A DNA stretch of 64,000 bases from Triplophysa rosa (Eukaryota; Chordata; Actinopteri; Cypriniformes; Nemacheilidae). Of this stretch, positions 1 through 10,651 are shown one piece after another; positions within the stretch are counted from its first letter, which is position 1; each line of letters starts with the position of its first letter. The notes beneath the pieces are model-generated. The model did not search any database. It was not told the DNA's origin and worked only from the letters and a program-made list of their open reading frames with translations. The stretch is from NCBI RefSeq assembly GCF_024868665.1, contig NC_079898.1, positions 2,616,897 through 2,680,896 of the forward strand, given 5' to 3'. Made by a program: the position numbers and the translations under genes.

Positions 1-959
1 ATGTTTACGTATATGTCTGACATCCACGACACTCCTCCCATCCGTTCTGTGATTGGGCGTTCGCAAGGATTCCTGGGTAGGGGAATTCAGTGGAGTCTCA
101 CTCAATGCGAGAGGCTATTCGCTGCAGATCAAATGGGTGGAGCTTATTCGTAGCTCCTCCTCGCTAGACGTCCAACGAGGAGGAGCACATGTCCAGCGAG
201 GAGGAGCTACATCGCAGCACTTGCGTGCTGCTGCTTCGCACAACTTGGAAAGATGGCGGACAGTCACAGACAATTTGAGGTAATGGCAGAATGCAAACAC
301 TGAACTTTCAAACATAAAATGAATGTGAATGTCCTTGAATGTGTAACGTGCATAAGTTGACGCTAGCGTCAAACACCTAAATACATGTAGGCTAATTTGT
401 GGTTCAGCGAAGCATTTTTAAGTTTTGTTTCCGCTACTTTTAACACCGATTCATTTCATATTATTTGTATTAACACGTGGACACCACTTACTTTAGCAAT
501 GCTTGTTTTAATGTAAGGGGTAATTCAGGTCTAGGTGTGCATACAATTATTTTAATGCATGACATAGAGATGAAGAACCACCCGAAGCGAAGCTCACAGA
601 TGTGAAAACCGGAGTGTTTAATGCACACCTAGGCACGTATTACCCTGCTTATATCATGGTCTTGCCACAATTAATAAGGTTAAAACTGTCATTGATTTTG
701 GAAAGACACTGTGAGTATCTATGCAAACTGACTGGAACTACATGTGCAGTAAACGGTTTTAATGCACACCACCTTCCAGCCAATAAGAATCCAGTATTGA
801 GACTGACCATGGTATAATACAGTATGATCAATTTTTTGTTGTGACTGCCCCAGATTTATTGTCATCATAAGAGAGAAATGTCATCATATAATACATTCAT
901 AGTACACTATATAGCCCACTGTATGTACAATATGATCTTATTCCATTATCTAATAACAG
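1..959. other. no gene recognised; small hairpin
   Basis: I see no convincing exon here. The only structure is a short hairpin at 153-186, with 11-bp arms (gctcctcctcg / cgaggaggagc), followed by a second copy of the cgaggaggagc block. Upstream exons of the Ulp1-like gene that starts at 960 may lie here, but I could not define one by splice sites and frame. Confidence 0.5.
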
Positions 960-1359
960 GGTGCACCACTTCAGCTTCAAGGGAATGACTGTGGAATATT
1001 CATGTTGATGGTAAGTGTTCATAATTGCTATACCATTGTTTCTGATCTTATATTAACAAATGCAGTGTTTAGCACACACAGAGTTTTGATTTTGTATTTT
1101 AGTACGCCATGTATGTGACCCTTGGAAAGCCCTTTGATTTTTCGGCAGTGAGTTTTATCAATTTTTTTGGTTATTTGTTCACCAAAATGGACTAAAAAGA
1201 CAATTTAGTATCGGTGCCAATTAGTAAAAGACAATTATTAATGACAATTAATGAGAATTATTAAGATTTTTTACTTGACATATTTGATTAATTAGTTTGA
1301 CATGCCTGAATCAGGAGGTGGTGGTGCCATCAGTTACTACAGGCATTTCTTCTGGCAAG
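960..1359 (+). CDS. Ulp1/SENP-like (C48) cysteine peptidase, three exons, partial
   Basis: Three short exons can be read at 960-1010, 1103-1147 and 1296-1359. Each starts after a good acceptor (aacag, tttag, attag) and ends at a donor (gtaagt, gtgagt, gtatga). The two internal introns are both phase 0. Exon 1 encodes PLQLQGNDCGIFMLM, which carries the Gln and the Asn-Asp-Cys-Gly block typical of the catalytic Cys of Ulp1/SENP peptidases. Exon 2 encodes YAMYVTLGKPFDFSA and exon 3 begins FDMPESGGG, matching the usual continuation (an aspartate-methionine-proline near this point) before becoming Gly-rich and unfamiliar. Known family role: removal of SUMO or ubiquitin-like modifiers, but many fish genomes also carry such domains in transposon-associated genes. 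The catalytic His and Asp exons were not found, and the gene runs toward the gap at 1509. It may be a host gene fragment or transposon cargo. Confidence 0.5.
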
Positions 1360-1508
1360 GTATGATATTGCTAACTATACTTTGAATGAACATATTCATT
1401 GTGTGCATTTCTCAGTATACAGGTCATTTGTAATAAATAATGCACAGTGGAATAGAGTGTACTGTTTTGTCACTTTTTCTATAAAGCCAACAGTCAGTCA
1501 CCAAACCA

Positions 1509-1801
1509 NNNNNNNNNNNNNNNNNNNNNNNNNNNNNNNNNNNNNNNNNNNNNNNNNNNNNNNNNNNNNNNNNNNNNNNNNNNNNNNNNNNNNNNNNNNN
1601 NNNNNNNNNNNNNNNNNNNNNNNNNNNNNNNNNNNNNNNNNNNNNNNNNNNNNNNNNNNNNNNNNNNNNNNNNNNNNNNNNNNNNNNNNNNNNNNNNNNN
1701 NNNNNNNNNNNNNNNNNNNNNNNNNNNNNNNNNNNNNNNNNNNNNNNNNNNNNNNNNNNNNNNNNNNNNNNNNNNNNNNNNNNNNNNNNNNNNNNNNNNN
1801 N
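1509..1801. other. assembly gap (N run)
   Basis: There are 293 undetermined bases. Open reading frames drawn through this run are artefacts. The gap leaves open whether the DNA on the two sides is truly adjacent. Confidence 1.
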
Positions 1802-3451
1802 TGTTTTGTACCTTAGCGGGGGAAATTTTTGCACCCTCCAGGCTATTGATTTCCTTCCGCTTAATCATTATATAAGCCTCTTACACCCGCATACATTAGG
1901 TCTTTGTGGGGCGAGGGCACTGATGGATAAGTGCATGGCTGAAAGAGGAGAGACGAAATGGAGTGGTTTGTTCTATCAACTCCGCCGTTAGGAAGAGATT
2001 TAAATGAAATGTCCATGTAAGAGTTCGGTACCTTTCCATTCAGGTCTGGTGTTCCTGGTTCATGTGCACGCCTCAGCAGTCTTAAGCCAACCCCAAAAGC
2101 TCTCATTGGTTGAGACGCGTGGTGACGCCATTGCCCAGCCAGTACTGATCAACATCCCACCCCTTCTGTGACCCGTCTGTACATTTCAGGGCCAATGAGC
2201 CACGGACTTTCGAAAATGAATGCACGCAATAATAATGGGTTAACTTTCCCAGCCCTAATATATATATATAACTTTTTAAAATATAAAATGTATGTTACAT
2301 ATAAAATGTATGTTGTTACTTCAGGTGAAAAAGGAATGTAGTTTTTTTGGTGCACTTTTGTCTTCATGAATGTGTGACAAGCCACTTTACATCTTGTGAC
2401 AAACAAGCATGTATGGGCACCATCACACGTGATGAGGCATGAACTACAATTGATGACAACATTGATTATAGGAGACTTGTATGTTATACAAGAATTGCTT
2501 GAACAATACCCGTTTGATGATTTTTTATCCACTTTAAATGTTGACTACTGTAGTTATTCTGGTTCAACTAGAATGTTAATCTAATTAAATAATAAAGCAG
2601 ACTTTCAGAGATGATCGGTTCTCACAAACAGTGTCTAAAATCTGTCATTCTACTGTCAGACAAAAAACGCAGATAAATGTATAGATCAGCAGTTTTAAAC
2701 ACTAAGGGACCTGAACTCATTATAAATACTTACTTATTTTAAAAACACGCACACATGTACACACAATACATGGCCATGTTAATTTCAAGTAGTTTAAAGG
2801 CACAGTATGTTTTTTACATCACTAGAGGTTGCAAAACAATACCAATAACAAATAAGATGTAGCTTGATGACAACGTGAAAAAGCATAAATTGATGAGAGC
2901 TGTAGTCTTTAGTTCCACCGCCGACAGAAATCAATCTGACGATACTCACAAGTCATGTTAATGGATGGCATAAACACCGCCCGTACATCGGACGCAAGTG
3001 GTTCCATTCTGCTCATGTCTAATGTAGACACCATTAGGCCTACGGAGTGCCATGCTCTACACACTACAACAAGTAGCCTTTAATCATGAGACTCACTGTT
3101 TTGCCATGTGCAACTTATATTGTGAGAGTGACTCGACAGTACGGCTTTCAAATTGTTCTTCCGATACTTCGATGTCATGAGCCAATTGGACAGCACAGCA
3201 CTGCATTAAGTCGAACCAACATGATTTCTAAAAGTGGAAACCAAGGATAACCCAGAAATGTCGTCAGTGACATCTGACCTTTTGGGGCATGAAGCTGGTT
3301 AACTGTGATTTTCTACGGATTACAGCGTTGTTGAAAACATCTGAGATACTGTATGCATGTAAACAAAATGTATAACGCTGTCATAGGGTTTTTAATGTTT
3401 TAATGCAAAATTTTTACATAATGTACCTTTAACTTCAGGTTTAAGTCTCAC
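1802..3451. other. no gene recognised
   Basis: AT-rich DNA with no exon I can support. The timeless exons just to the right would need a Lys/Arg-rich exon next in their direction, and I do not see one here. Confidence 0.5.
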
Positions 3452-3621
3452 CTGCACAACCAGATTGTTTCGTCCCTTACAGAATCTCTCCAGCATTCTC
3501 AGAAACAGATGTGTGGACTCCACCAGATCTTTGAGAAATGACCGTGGCTGTGTCTGTTCATCAAACTTACGTAAGAGAGTCAGAAAAATCTCTCTGAACT
3601 CCATCAGATAGAAGATATTGC
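3452..3621 (-). CDS. timeless: timeless exon (second of two visible)
   Basis: On the minus strand an exon follows the acceptor tattttgcag and ends at donor gtgaga. It completes a codon split with the neighbouring exon and then gives 56 codons, including [19 protein letters not shown] and the later block [18 protein letters not shown]. This reads as vertebrate TIMELESS, the replication-fork protection protein that pairs with TIPIN, in its N-terminal half (TIMELESS domain). The frame is open, and both splice sites are canonical. The next expected exon (a Lys/Arg-rich stretch) was not found on the left. The antisense position next to wdr11 exons is odd: this may be a duplicated gene fragment rather than the working gene. 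Confidence 0.85.
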
Positions 3622-3753
3622 CTGCAAAATACACAAGAAAACATTCTGAAAGACAGAGGTTGGACATCCGACTTTTTAATGAAAGAAAACAAAAGAAAAG
3701 GACGATCAGAACAAATGGAACTAATTTGAAGTCAAATGTTTTTGAGCACATAC

Positions 3754-3857
3754 TCTTTATGACACTGGCACTGTGCCGGATGTTGTCATATTTTGAGCGG
3801 TCCATCTCATTTACTGTCATTAGCAGCTCTTGATATGCCTTCAGAGCAAAGTGCATC
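3754..3857 (-). CDS. timeless: timeless exon (first of two visible)
   Basis: On the minus strand the exon starts after acceptor ttttccag and ends at donor gtatgt. It encodes [19 protein letters not shown] and then a stretch ending VIKS, whose last codon is completed by the exon at 3621. The 132-bp intron between them has matching phases. The pair therefore reads continuously as TIMELESS. No earlier timeless exon could be found between 3858 and the wdr11 exon at 13295. Confidence 0.85.
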
Positions 3858-4240
3858 CTGGAAAACAAGTAGATAAATATCTCAACTTACACAAACATTA
3901 GATGTGTGGAAAATAATAGTTCTTACCATGCATGGAAATAATTTGGATTTTTTCTGATGTCAGATGATCACATTTTAAAAACCAAGTTTAAAAACAGGGA
4001 AAAGCAGTTTGAACACAATAAAATTGCTTATAACTTTGTCACCAAATCTTTATGAGGCAGACAAGATTACATACCAAGTTTCATGTCAATACACAAAAGT
4101 GTTGAAGTTCCAAAAAGTATGTTTTCTATATATTCAATATGGCAGACAGCAAGTATGACGGAATAAGTCAACTCTTACATCAAACAACCCAGCTTGATCC
4201 AACAAATAAACTAATGTGAATAGAATACCATTATGTTGAT

Positions 4241-4424
4241 TAGGGTTGTTCCGATTGACGATACTATCGTGTATTTACGATACATATCAGCGATAGCGGT
4301 TTCCCTAGACGATGGTTGGCTATCGTTCACGAGAGAGCTTGTGATGCATGCGGCTCTGGCTTTTCCTTGCAGGAATTGCTATGCGAGTGAGGGTTTTAAA
4401 GGGGTCATATGGCGTAAACACATG
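4241..4424. repeat. hAT-like terminal fragment
   Basis: The block begins tagggttgttccgattg and continues with short inverted gatactatcg / cgatagcgg motifs, the usual look of the left end of a non-autonomous hAT element in fish. No matching right end was found; the LTR fragment at 4425 may have interrupted it. Confidence 0.35.
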
Positions 4425-4634
4425 TGTAGCGAGGAAGGCGGGGCGAGAGCCGTGTAGCGAGGAAGGCGGGGCGAGAGCCGTGGGGCGGGTAAGGCGGGGC
4501 TGGCGGCGTAAGTGGCAACGAGTGTCAGCTGTGTGACCGCATGCCTCACGGGGGAGCTCGGGAGGATAAGAGGACGAGCGTCCGGACCATCGAGAGAGAG
4601 GACCCGGGCCCGGAAGTTAAGTGGAGTTTGTTTA
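4425..4634 (+). mobile_element. 5' part of an LTR, with a duplicated 28-bp head
   Basis: This is the same family as the solo LTR at 12690-13003 in the same orientation, matching from the first base (tgtagcgaggaagg) to the aagttaagtggag block, where it stops. The first 28 bp are present twice in tandem (4425-4452 and 4453-4480). The 3' third, with the polyadenylation region, is missing. Confidence 0.8.
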
Positions 4635-4787
4635 TGACATGGTCTATATCATATGGTCTATGACATGGGGGGGGGCAAAGAGGAGATACAAACATACGCT
4701 GTAATTTTCCACATACCGTGCTTTTCAACCTTAAATCGTGTATACATCTAAAACAAACGACAATATTCGTTTTAGCCGTGTCATATC

Positions 4788-4975
4788 CAGAGATGGGTAG
4801 AGGAGCCAAAATCCTTACTCAAGTAAAAGTACAAGTAACTAGAGAAATTGTTACTCAAGTAAAAGTAAAAGTCACTATTTTATGCAATTTGTATGCAATG
4901 AAAAAACTACTCAAGTAGCTCTTTACTTAGTTACTTTGTATGTGATTATACAGGCCTACTATTCATAAAATTAAT
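4788..4975 (+). repeat. left end of a hAT-type element
   Basis: The stretch begins cagagatgggtag and is followed by several copies of actcaagtaaaagta, a pattern common at the ends of fish hAT elements. No right end is visible before the next element starts at 5160. Confidence 0.5.
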
Positions 4976-5159
4976 ATTAATGCCAATATTTTAATATTAT
5001 ATTTTTTATTATAATTGTCATAAGCAAATATCTTTGCAATATACACACAGAGACTAAAGAATAGACAAACACAGAAGAGACAAGCATTTCTGTAAATTTC
5101 ATCTAGTACCAATGTCAATGTAGCCTACACAACTACAACTTATTTAGAATAATATAGAC

Positions 5160-6452
5160 CAGAGGTGGGCAAACTATGGCCTGCGGGCCACATCAGGCCC
5201 CCCAAGCAATTTCATCTGGCTCGCCAGGCGGTTTTTAAATGTATTTAATAACATTGCGTTTCAGTTAGGATTTTGGTGAAATTACTAATTTGATGTAATA
5301 CAGACAAAATCCACTAGATGGCGCGAGTCTGCTATGCAGCGTAGTAGAGTAAAAATGAAGAGAGGGAGACACGCGCTATTGCGCTAGCTAGACGGGCGTG
5401 TTTAAACGCTGCAATCGCGTATCGTGTCTTTTGAAGCACCTCGCGCTGAGGCGGGAATTTCTGTTATCAAAAGCACATCTAAAGACACTTGCGTCCTAAG
5501 CGCTGAGAAAGAGATATGGCTGTGACGTAGGGTTCTGCTGTTCTGCAATCGGTCACTATTGCTGAGAAATGCTCTAAGAGAGACTGCTTTTAATTTCACT
5601 TCTTATAAATCCGACTTAGCTAAATGGCGGAGTGACACAGACTGTGAAATGGTTCTCGTCATAGATATATAAGAGTTTGGTTCGAAAATGAGATAACTCT
5701 GTTTTAAAAAAAAATCTAAAATCATGTATTTTTATTGTGCCTTCCAATTCATATCAAAGTGCAGTTGCTTTTTGATTTCAAGCCACACTTACTCAAAAAA
5801 ATACAGCTAACTAATGCAATAAAACACAAGAAAAACATGACAACATAATAAAAAACATGATTTTTTATTTTTTTTAAAACGGAACCAAACTCTTCATATA
5901 GTTCCTGTAGTGATACCAGAACCAGAATAATTGCAAATATGGCTCACAATAGATATAAATTAAATTGAGAGCGGTTTGCAATGCCAAATGTTTAACTCGT
6001 ACTGTAATATTACAATGTTTTATTTTTTTAGACATGTATATTACATATATGATTTCACATTAGTACATGTATAACCAGTGATATACACAAAAGGTAGAGG
6101 TGCAGAAAAGTATTAGTGGTGGTGGTTTTTCTTTTTTTAAATATAAAAGAGTTAGATCAGTTTAGATATTTATTGCATTTTACTACAGTCCCATTTCTCA
6201 TGTGGCCCATTGGGATTAATTGCACACCCCTGAATTAGAGCAATATTTGAAAATGTCAAGAATAAAAAATTATGTATACTGTGAATTATTATAATAATGT
6301 GTCTTATGAGTGTGCAAATGTTTTGCCATTTTTTTTCAATATAAAAGTATTTATAAAACACAGGGTAGAAGGAATTGCATGTACAAACTCTACAGTAGCT
6401 ATCAAATTTCAGTTTGGAATAAATAAAAAAAGATTTTGTTTGCCCACCCCTG
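5160..6452. mobile_element. non-autonomous hAT/Charlie-type element with perfect 8-bp duplication
   Basis: The ends are cagaggtgggcaaac on the left and tttgcccacccctg on the right, which are inverted repeats of each other. The element is flanked on both sides by atatagac (5152-5159 and 6453-6460), a perfect 8-bp target duplication as made by hAT transposases. The 1.29-kb interior has no intact transposase. It holds a younger MITE at 5671-5894. Confidence 0.9.
5671..5894. repeat. MITE, copy 1 (nested in the hAT)
   Basis: A 224-bp element with terminal inverted repeats aagagtttggttc / gaaccaaactctt and an interior of A and T runs. A second copy lies at 7377-7603, and part of the same interior is seen near 48440-48600. 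Non-coding; the target duplication is not clear. Confidence 0.75.
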
Positions 6453-6858
6453 ATATAGACCATGTCAGTAGTATATATGCGGGACATAGTGTCAAAATGA
6501 TTGACAGGTATGATTGATGGGGTCATTGACCTTTTCGGGGGGGAGGGGTGTTGAATTACTTCCGGACCACCCACGTTGTGAGGGCCCCTCCCCTTTGCGT
6601 TGCCCTTTGACCATACCCGCCCCATTGTGAGGGACTGCCCCCCTAGAGCACCCGACTGCCGACGTCAATAATGCAGCGTAATGGAATAATCTCCCGATCA
6701 AACTCCACTTCCCGAAAGTTATAAACTGCCTCCGGAACCCAGTTAAGGTACAAAAATCTATTCAACAAAAATAGTGATGCACGCAGTGAAGTCTTTTTTC
6801 GCTCAGCCGAGCCTTCTCTGTTGCTGTGTGGAGCAGCCTGTGTCAGTCACCTCTTTAA

Positions 6859-6891
6859 CCCCCCCCCCCCCCCCCCCCGATTCCTGAATGN
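6859..6891. repeat. poly-C run of 20 and an ambiguous base
   Basis: Twenty C in a row at 6859-6878, then a single n at 6891 and a short (actc) repeat. The run is a likely sequencing or assembly weak point. Confidence 0.9.
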
Positions 6892-7376
6892 CACTCACTC
6901 ACTCACTCATGCGGGCATGCACTGCGGTCTCATGAGAAAATGCAGCTTTTTGATATAAAGTTTTTCTTGTTCCCGAATACAAATATTTTTTTAAGTATTT
7001 GTTCGAAATAAGTATTAGTAAAAAACACGCTATTTGTGCCTTTCCGAATACCGTATTCGGGTTCGGCTCCACCCCTAATGCACACCTTTTGATTTTTTAT
7101 ATTTATTACAACAAACTGTCAAATCATGTAAATATTGCTATGTGTTTTGCTATGTATATTAAACCCATCTTTTATATGGGTTCATACAAAAGATATATGA
7201 TTATTTAAAGCTCAATATCATTTAGAGGGAATGACCCAAAACCAACTACAGTGATCATGTGAGTCTCAGCTATAATGCACATCACTGCAATCCACTGCAT
7301 TTGGTTTGCACATGATGATATGTACTTTTTGGTGTGTTCCATCACATTTAGGGAATTATTGATGTGTTTTGAGATG

Positions 7377-7603
7377 AAGAGTTTGGTGAGATAACTCTGT
7401 TTTAAAAAAAAATTAAATCCTGTTTTTTTATTGTATAGTCCAATTAATATCAATCAAACTGCAGTTGGTTTGTTTTGATTTGAGCCACAATAACTAAAAA
7501 AAATACAGCTAACTAACACAATAAAAACATGTTAACATAATAAAAAACATGATTTTTGAAAAAAAATAAAAATGGAGTTATCTCATTTTGGAACCAAACT
7601 CTT
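7377..7603. repeat. MITE, copy 2
   Basis: A 227-bp element with the same ends and interior as 5671-5894, including the gataactctgttttaaaaaa block near the left end and ggagttatctcattttgg near the right end. Confidence 0.75.
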
Positions 7604-8663
7604 CATATAATTAGCATTATTAAGTTAACTATATTTATCATGCTTTATTTTTGTTAATCACTAATTTGGTTAGAAAAAAACATAGCTTTTCACAGCTGTT
7701 TCCAAGCCACGTGTTAATTAAGGTAAATAATCATTTACGTCAAACAAAGTTTCAATTTTATTTTAGAATAATTTTTTACTGTCAGTTTGATGATTTTTTT
7801 GTCTTTCAGTTTTTTTTTTGTTTAAGTGTGTTAATTGATTTATTTTTTATTACTTATAGTTTACAGTTATGTTTATATCTAGTTTGAACTATTATGACAA
7901 CGGCCCTTCAAAAAGGTTGGCTTAGGGCCCCCAGATGTCTAGGATCGGCACTGTCGCTATGGATAAAAGCGTCTGCCAAATGAATAAATGTAAATGTAAA
8001 CTGAACTAGCCAGGACATTATCTCAACTCCTCAATTCAAGTCTGAATAAGTGGTTTCATGGGGACTTAAGTTACATTAATAGATTTATTAACTTTGAACA
8101 TTCTCTATGTCATTGTTGATATTTTAATAAAAAATATTTTATTATATTATTATAAAATTATTTTCATAGCAGGGGTTAACTGGACAGTAATAGCAAGCCA
8201 AACTTTGACTGAGTGTGTGGTGGGAATGCTGGAGACAGTGGGCTGTGGACGGGGGTGATGGGTGTGCCACCATGTGCACATGTCAGGTTTGTCTTTAAAT
8301 TACACAGAGTATCTCTGTGATCTTGGATACTTTAGAAACAATTTAAACTATGTAGAACATATGGATTTGCAGTGAGAACTGCTGTGAAACTGAAATAATT
8401 ATTTTATAAAACAGTTTTTTTTAGCTCCTGTATTATATACAGTTCCTGTAAAGAGTTCTGCCTGAGTTTTTTCAGTGCTATTTGAATTAAAACATAGATA
8501 TTCTGAAAAATATTTAAATATTCATGAATAAATGATAAATATTTTAATAATATGAAACTGTTAAATTATAATACTTATTTTTTTATTCTCTGTAATATAT
8601 ATTGTAAATAATGCAGCTTCATTTTGATTGTTATTGTGTATAGCGTATTAAGGGTTAAACGGC
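7604..8663. other. no gene; SINE tail and decayed repeats
   Basis: AT-rich DNA. A SINE 3' tail (gtcgctatggataaaagcgtctgccaaatg) sits at about 7953-7982, next to a cggcccttc...cggcactg segment that resembles a hAT right end. No exon seen. Confidence 0.5.
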
Positions 8664-8786
8664 TGTAACACAGTTCAATGTAGGGAAGGAAGGAGGCGGG
8701 AACCGGCATCATTCAAACAATAAACTTTTAATCGTGAAAGTAAATAAACAATAATAAAACAGGCCGGCAGCCCCTCGCGGCCGACT
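8664..8786 (-). mobile_element. 3' part of the same LTR family
   Basis: In inverted orientation this matches the last third of the LTR at 12690-13003: tgtaacacagttcaatg, the ggaaggaggcgggaacc block, aataaacttttaatcgtg and the gccggcag stem. The 5' part is missing. It lies beside a BEL/Pao relic, but its end sequence differs from that relic's own LTR end, so the two are probably unrelated. Confidence 0.8.
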
Positions 8787-10170
8787 GCCGGCCATCTATT
8801 TTGTGATGTTTGGGAGAACGGATTACTACATGTTGTACATTTTGTGTATTCTGCGACGTGAGACGGCAAGCAGACAGTTGGTTGAGCCATACTGTCTGCT
8901 CCCTGACCTGGGCCCCAGCGAGTCAAGTTTTAGCATTAGACAACAGTCTTGATATGTGTGAACCGCACTCTAGCTCCATATAGCCTTTATTACCCAGCTG
9001 TTAAAGCATGCTCACTAGGGAACGGACTCTCAATGCGAACATTCGGAAGGCCCTTACATCCCCGTGGCCAACATTCGGTCTGACCATAAATTCAGCTATC
9101 CTTTGAAGAGCCAGCTGGTGGGGCTGTCCGTACTGCTGGTTAAGTGCCTCCATAGTATCTGAGAATGGGTATAATGAGTTGCAGTAGGATTTTGCGATCA
9201 ACAGTGCTTCCTCCAACTTCAGGTGGTCGACGAGAATCTGGTACTTAAACTGCTCTGTTGCGTCTGGTGGCAGGATGTTCTCAGCGAGCGATGAGCGATG
9301 CGCAGCCGTGAGAACTCTCTTCGATCTGGCTTAACAGAGTTTGGAATGGTAGGAGCTGGTCCTCTGTAAGTACTCTCTTGACTATGAGGACCACATAACT
9401 GTGTTGAGCTGGAGCCGCGCGGCTCTGCCGTCGGCTGTGTCATATTTTCCTTTGAGAGAAGGACTTACGCTGGGTGTGTCGAGCGTGAGTTGGCTGTGAT
9501 GTCATCTCTAGCTGATGAAGCCTCCTTTCTAGGTCGTGTAGGCCATCTGTTCTGGATGCTTCATCTGCAGCAACACGTGAAGACTGAGGTAACGTAGATC
9601 TAGGCGGGGGGATGGGCCTCGCATCTGTAGTGGTCTGCCGAGTACGGGTGCAGTGTTGAGGAACAGGTGAAGATGTAATTTGTGGATGGTGCCTGGACCC
9701 ATCACTCCCTGCAAGTAAGCTTAAATGTGCTTCCAGGGTATAATTTATCTCTTGTAATTTCCTTATCTGCTCTCAGGAATGACGTCGCAGTTCATCAGCA
9801 TCTCACCAAAGCTGCTTGATTTCTCACAGAACTTCTGATGCCAGCTCAGGTGGAGGGGCAGGTGTTAGCTGCTGTTCGTACTCCCGACTGGGACTTCACT
9901 CTATGGAAGAATGCCATGGCTGCATTGCAGTATTGTACTCAGCGTGGGTTGTGGTGAGCTTGGGTGCAGCTGCTCCTTGCAATTTTAAATCATCATTTAT
10001 CTCTAGTGGATGATGTTCTCATTGTCGTGACTGTAGCCTTCAGAGGCCACGGTAGAGGTCGAAGTCTGACAGGTAACTAGGGAGCCGAACTGGGCCTCAC
10101 TATGGGCTCAGGATGGTCAGAGCTGGAGTCTGAATTACTGTGATGCATCGGTCTTATGTCAACTCCTCTA
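8787..10170 (-). pseudogene. BEL/Pao gag relic
   Basis: The reading frame is broken into many pieces. The clearest is 9216-9001, which reads MEALNQQYGQPHQLALQRI and ends RSLVSML, colinear with the ALEQRYGQPRQL...NTLVGML stretch of the larger BEL/Pao gag at 21661-24234. Pieces at 9443-9219 and 9714-9529 fit the Pro/Ser-rich and preceding parts but are heavily decayed. Protease and polymerase regions are not seen, so the relic is internally deleted as well as frameshifted. Confidence 0.65.
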
Positions 10171-10187
10171 TCCGGCTCGGAGGACCA
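10171..10187 (-). promoter_or_regulatory. tRNA-Tyr-type primer binding site of the BEL/Pao relic
   Basis: The + strand reads tccggctcggaggacca, resembling the 3' end of vertebrate tRNA-Tyr including the CCA. On the element strand this is a primer binding site lying 2 bp inside an LTR end (TGTTG... at 10190). The same arrangement is seen at 24254-24270. Confidence 0.65.
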
Positions 10188-10189
10188 TT

Positions 10190-10401
10190 TGTTGTTTATA
10201 CAAGTGTGGATGCCGGCGGACATTAAGCAAACATATGTCGTCTGGTCAGATACGAAGTAGATTTTAATATCTTGGTGCTTGAAAGGCTTTATAGTCATTA
10301 GGTAGATGATTTATAAGAGTGGTTCTACACAAACAGAAACAACACTGATCAATTAGAAGGTAAACGGAACTAACAATAATAAACTTAATCTGTTTTATAC
10401 A
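10190..10401 (-). mobile_element. probable 5' LTR remnant of the BEL/Pao relic
   Basis: On the + strand this begins TGTTGTTTATAC directly beyond the primer binding site, which is where the 5' LTR should end. Its outer boundary cannot be set because a Tc1 relic follows. Confidence 0.4.
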
Positions 10402-10622
10402 TGCATATGATCTCCTCCCAGACCTGGATGAGCATCAGTGAGCTCCTGGATAGTCTATGGAACTATTTGATGGCTTCGGATACAGGAGATCCCAGAGGTT
10501 CTCAACTGGATTTAGGTCTGGGGAACGTGAGGGCCAGTCAATGGCATCAATGTCTTCATTATCCAGAAACTGCCTTCAGACTCTGGTCACATGAGGCCGG
10601 GCATTATCATGCACCAGCATAA
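10402..10622 (-). pseudogene. Tc1/mariner transposase C-terminal relic
   Basis: The minus strand reads MLVHDNARPHVTRV, a stop, then RQFLDNEDIDAIDWPSRS and PDLNPVENLWD. These are the second Asp block (HDNARPH) and the final Glu block (NPVENLWD) of the Tc1 DDE catalytic domain, spaced as in the family. One internal stop, later frameshifts and missing N-terminus show it is dead. Confidence 0.8.
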
Positions 10623-10651
10623 GATCTGACAATAGATCCGAGGACTTTATG

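Noticed and set aside
1382..1868. Open frames across the first N run
   Set aside because: They consist mainly of undetermined bases.
3392..3868. 158-codon uninterrupted minus-strand gene
   Set aside because: It is the two timeless exons plus the intron between them, which happens to be open.
8664..10190. LTR at 8664 as the 3' LTR of the BEL/Pao relic
   Set aside because: The relic's own LTR end (TGTTGTTTATAC at 10190) differs from TGTAACACAG, so they are different families.
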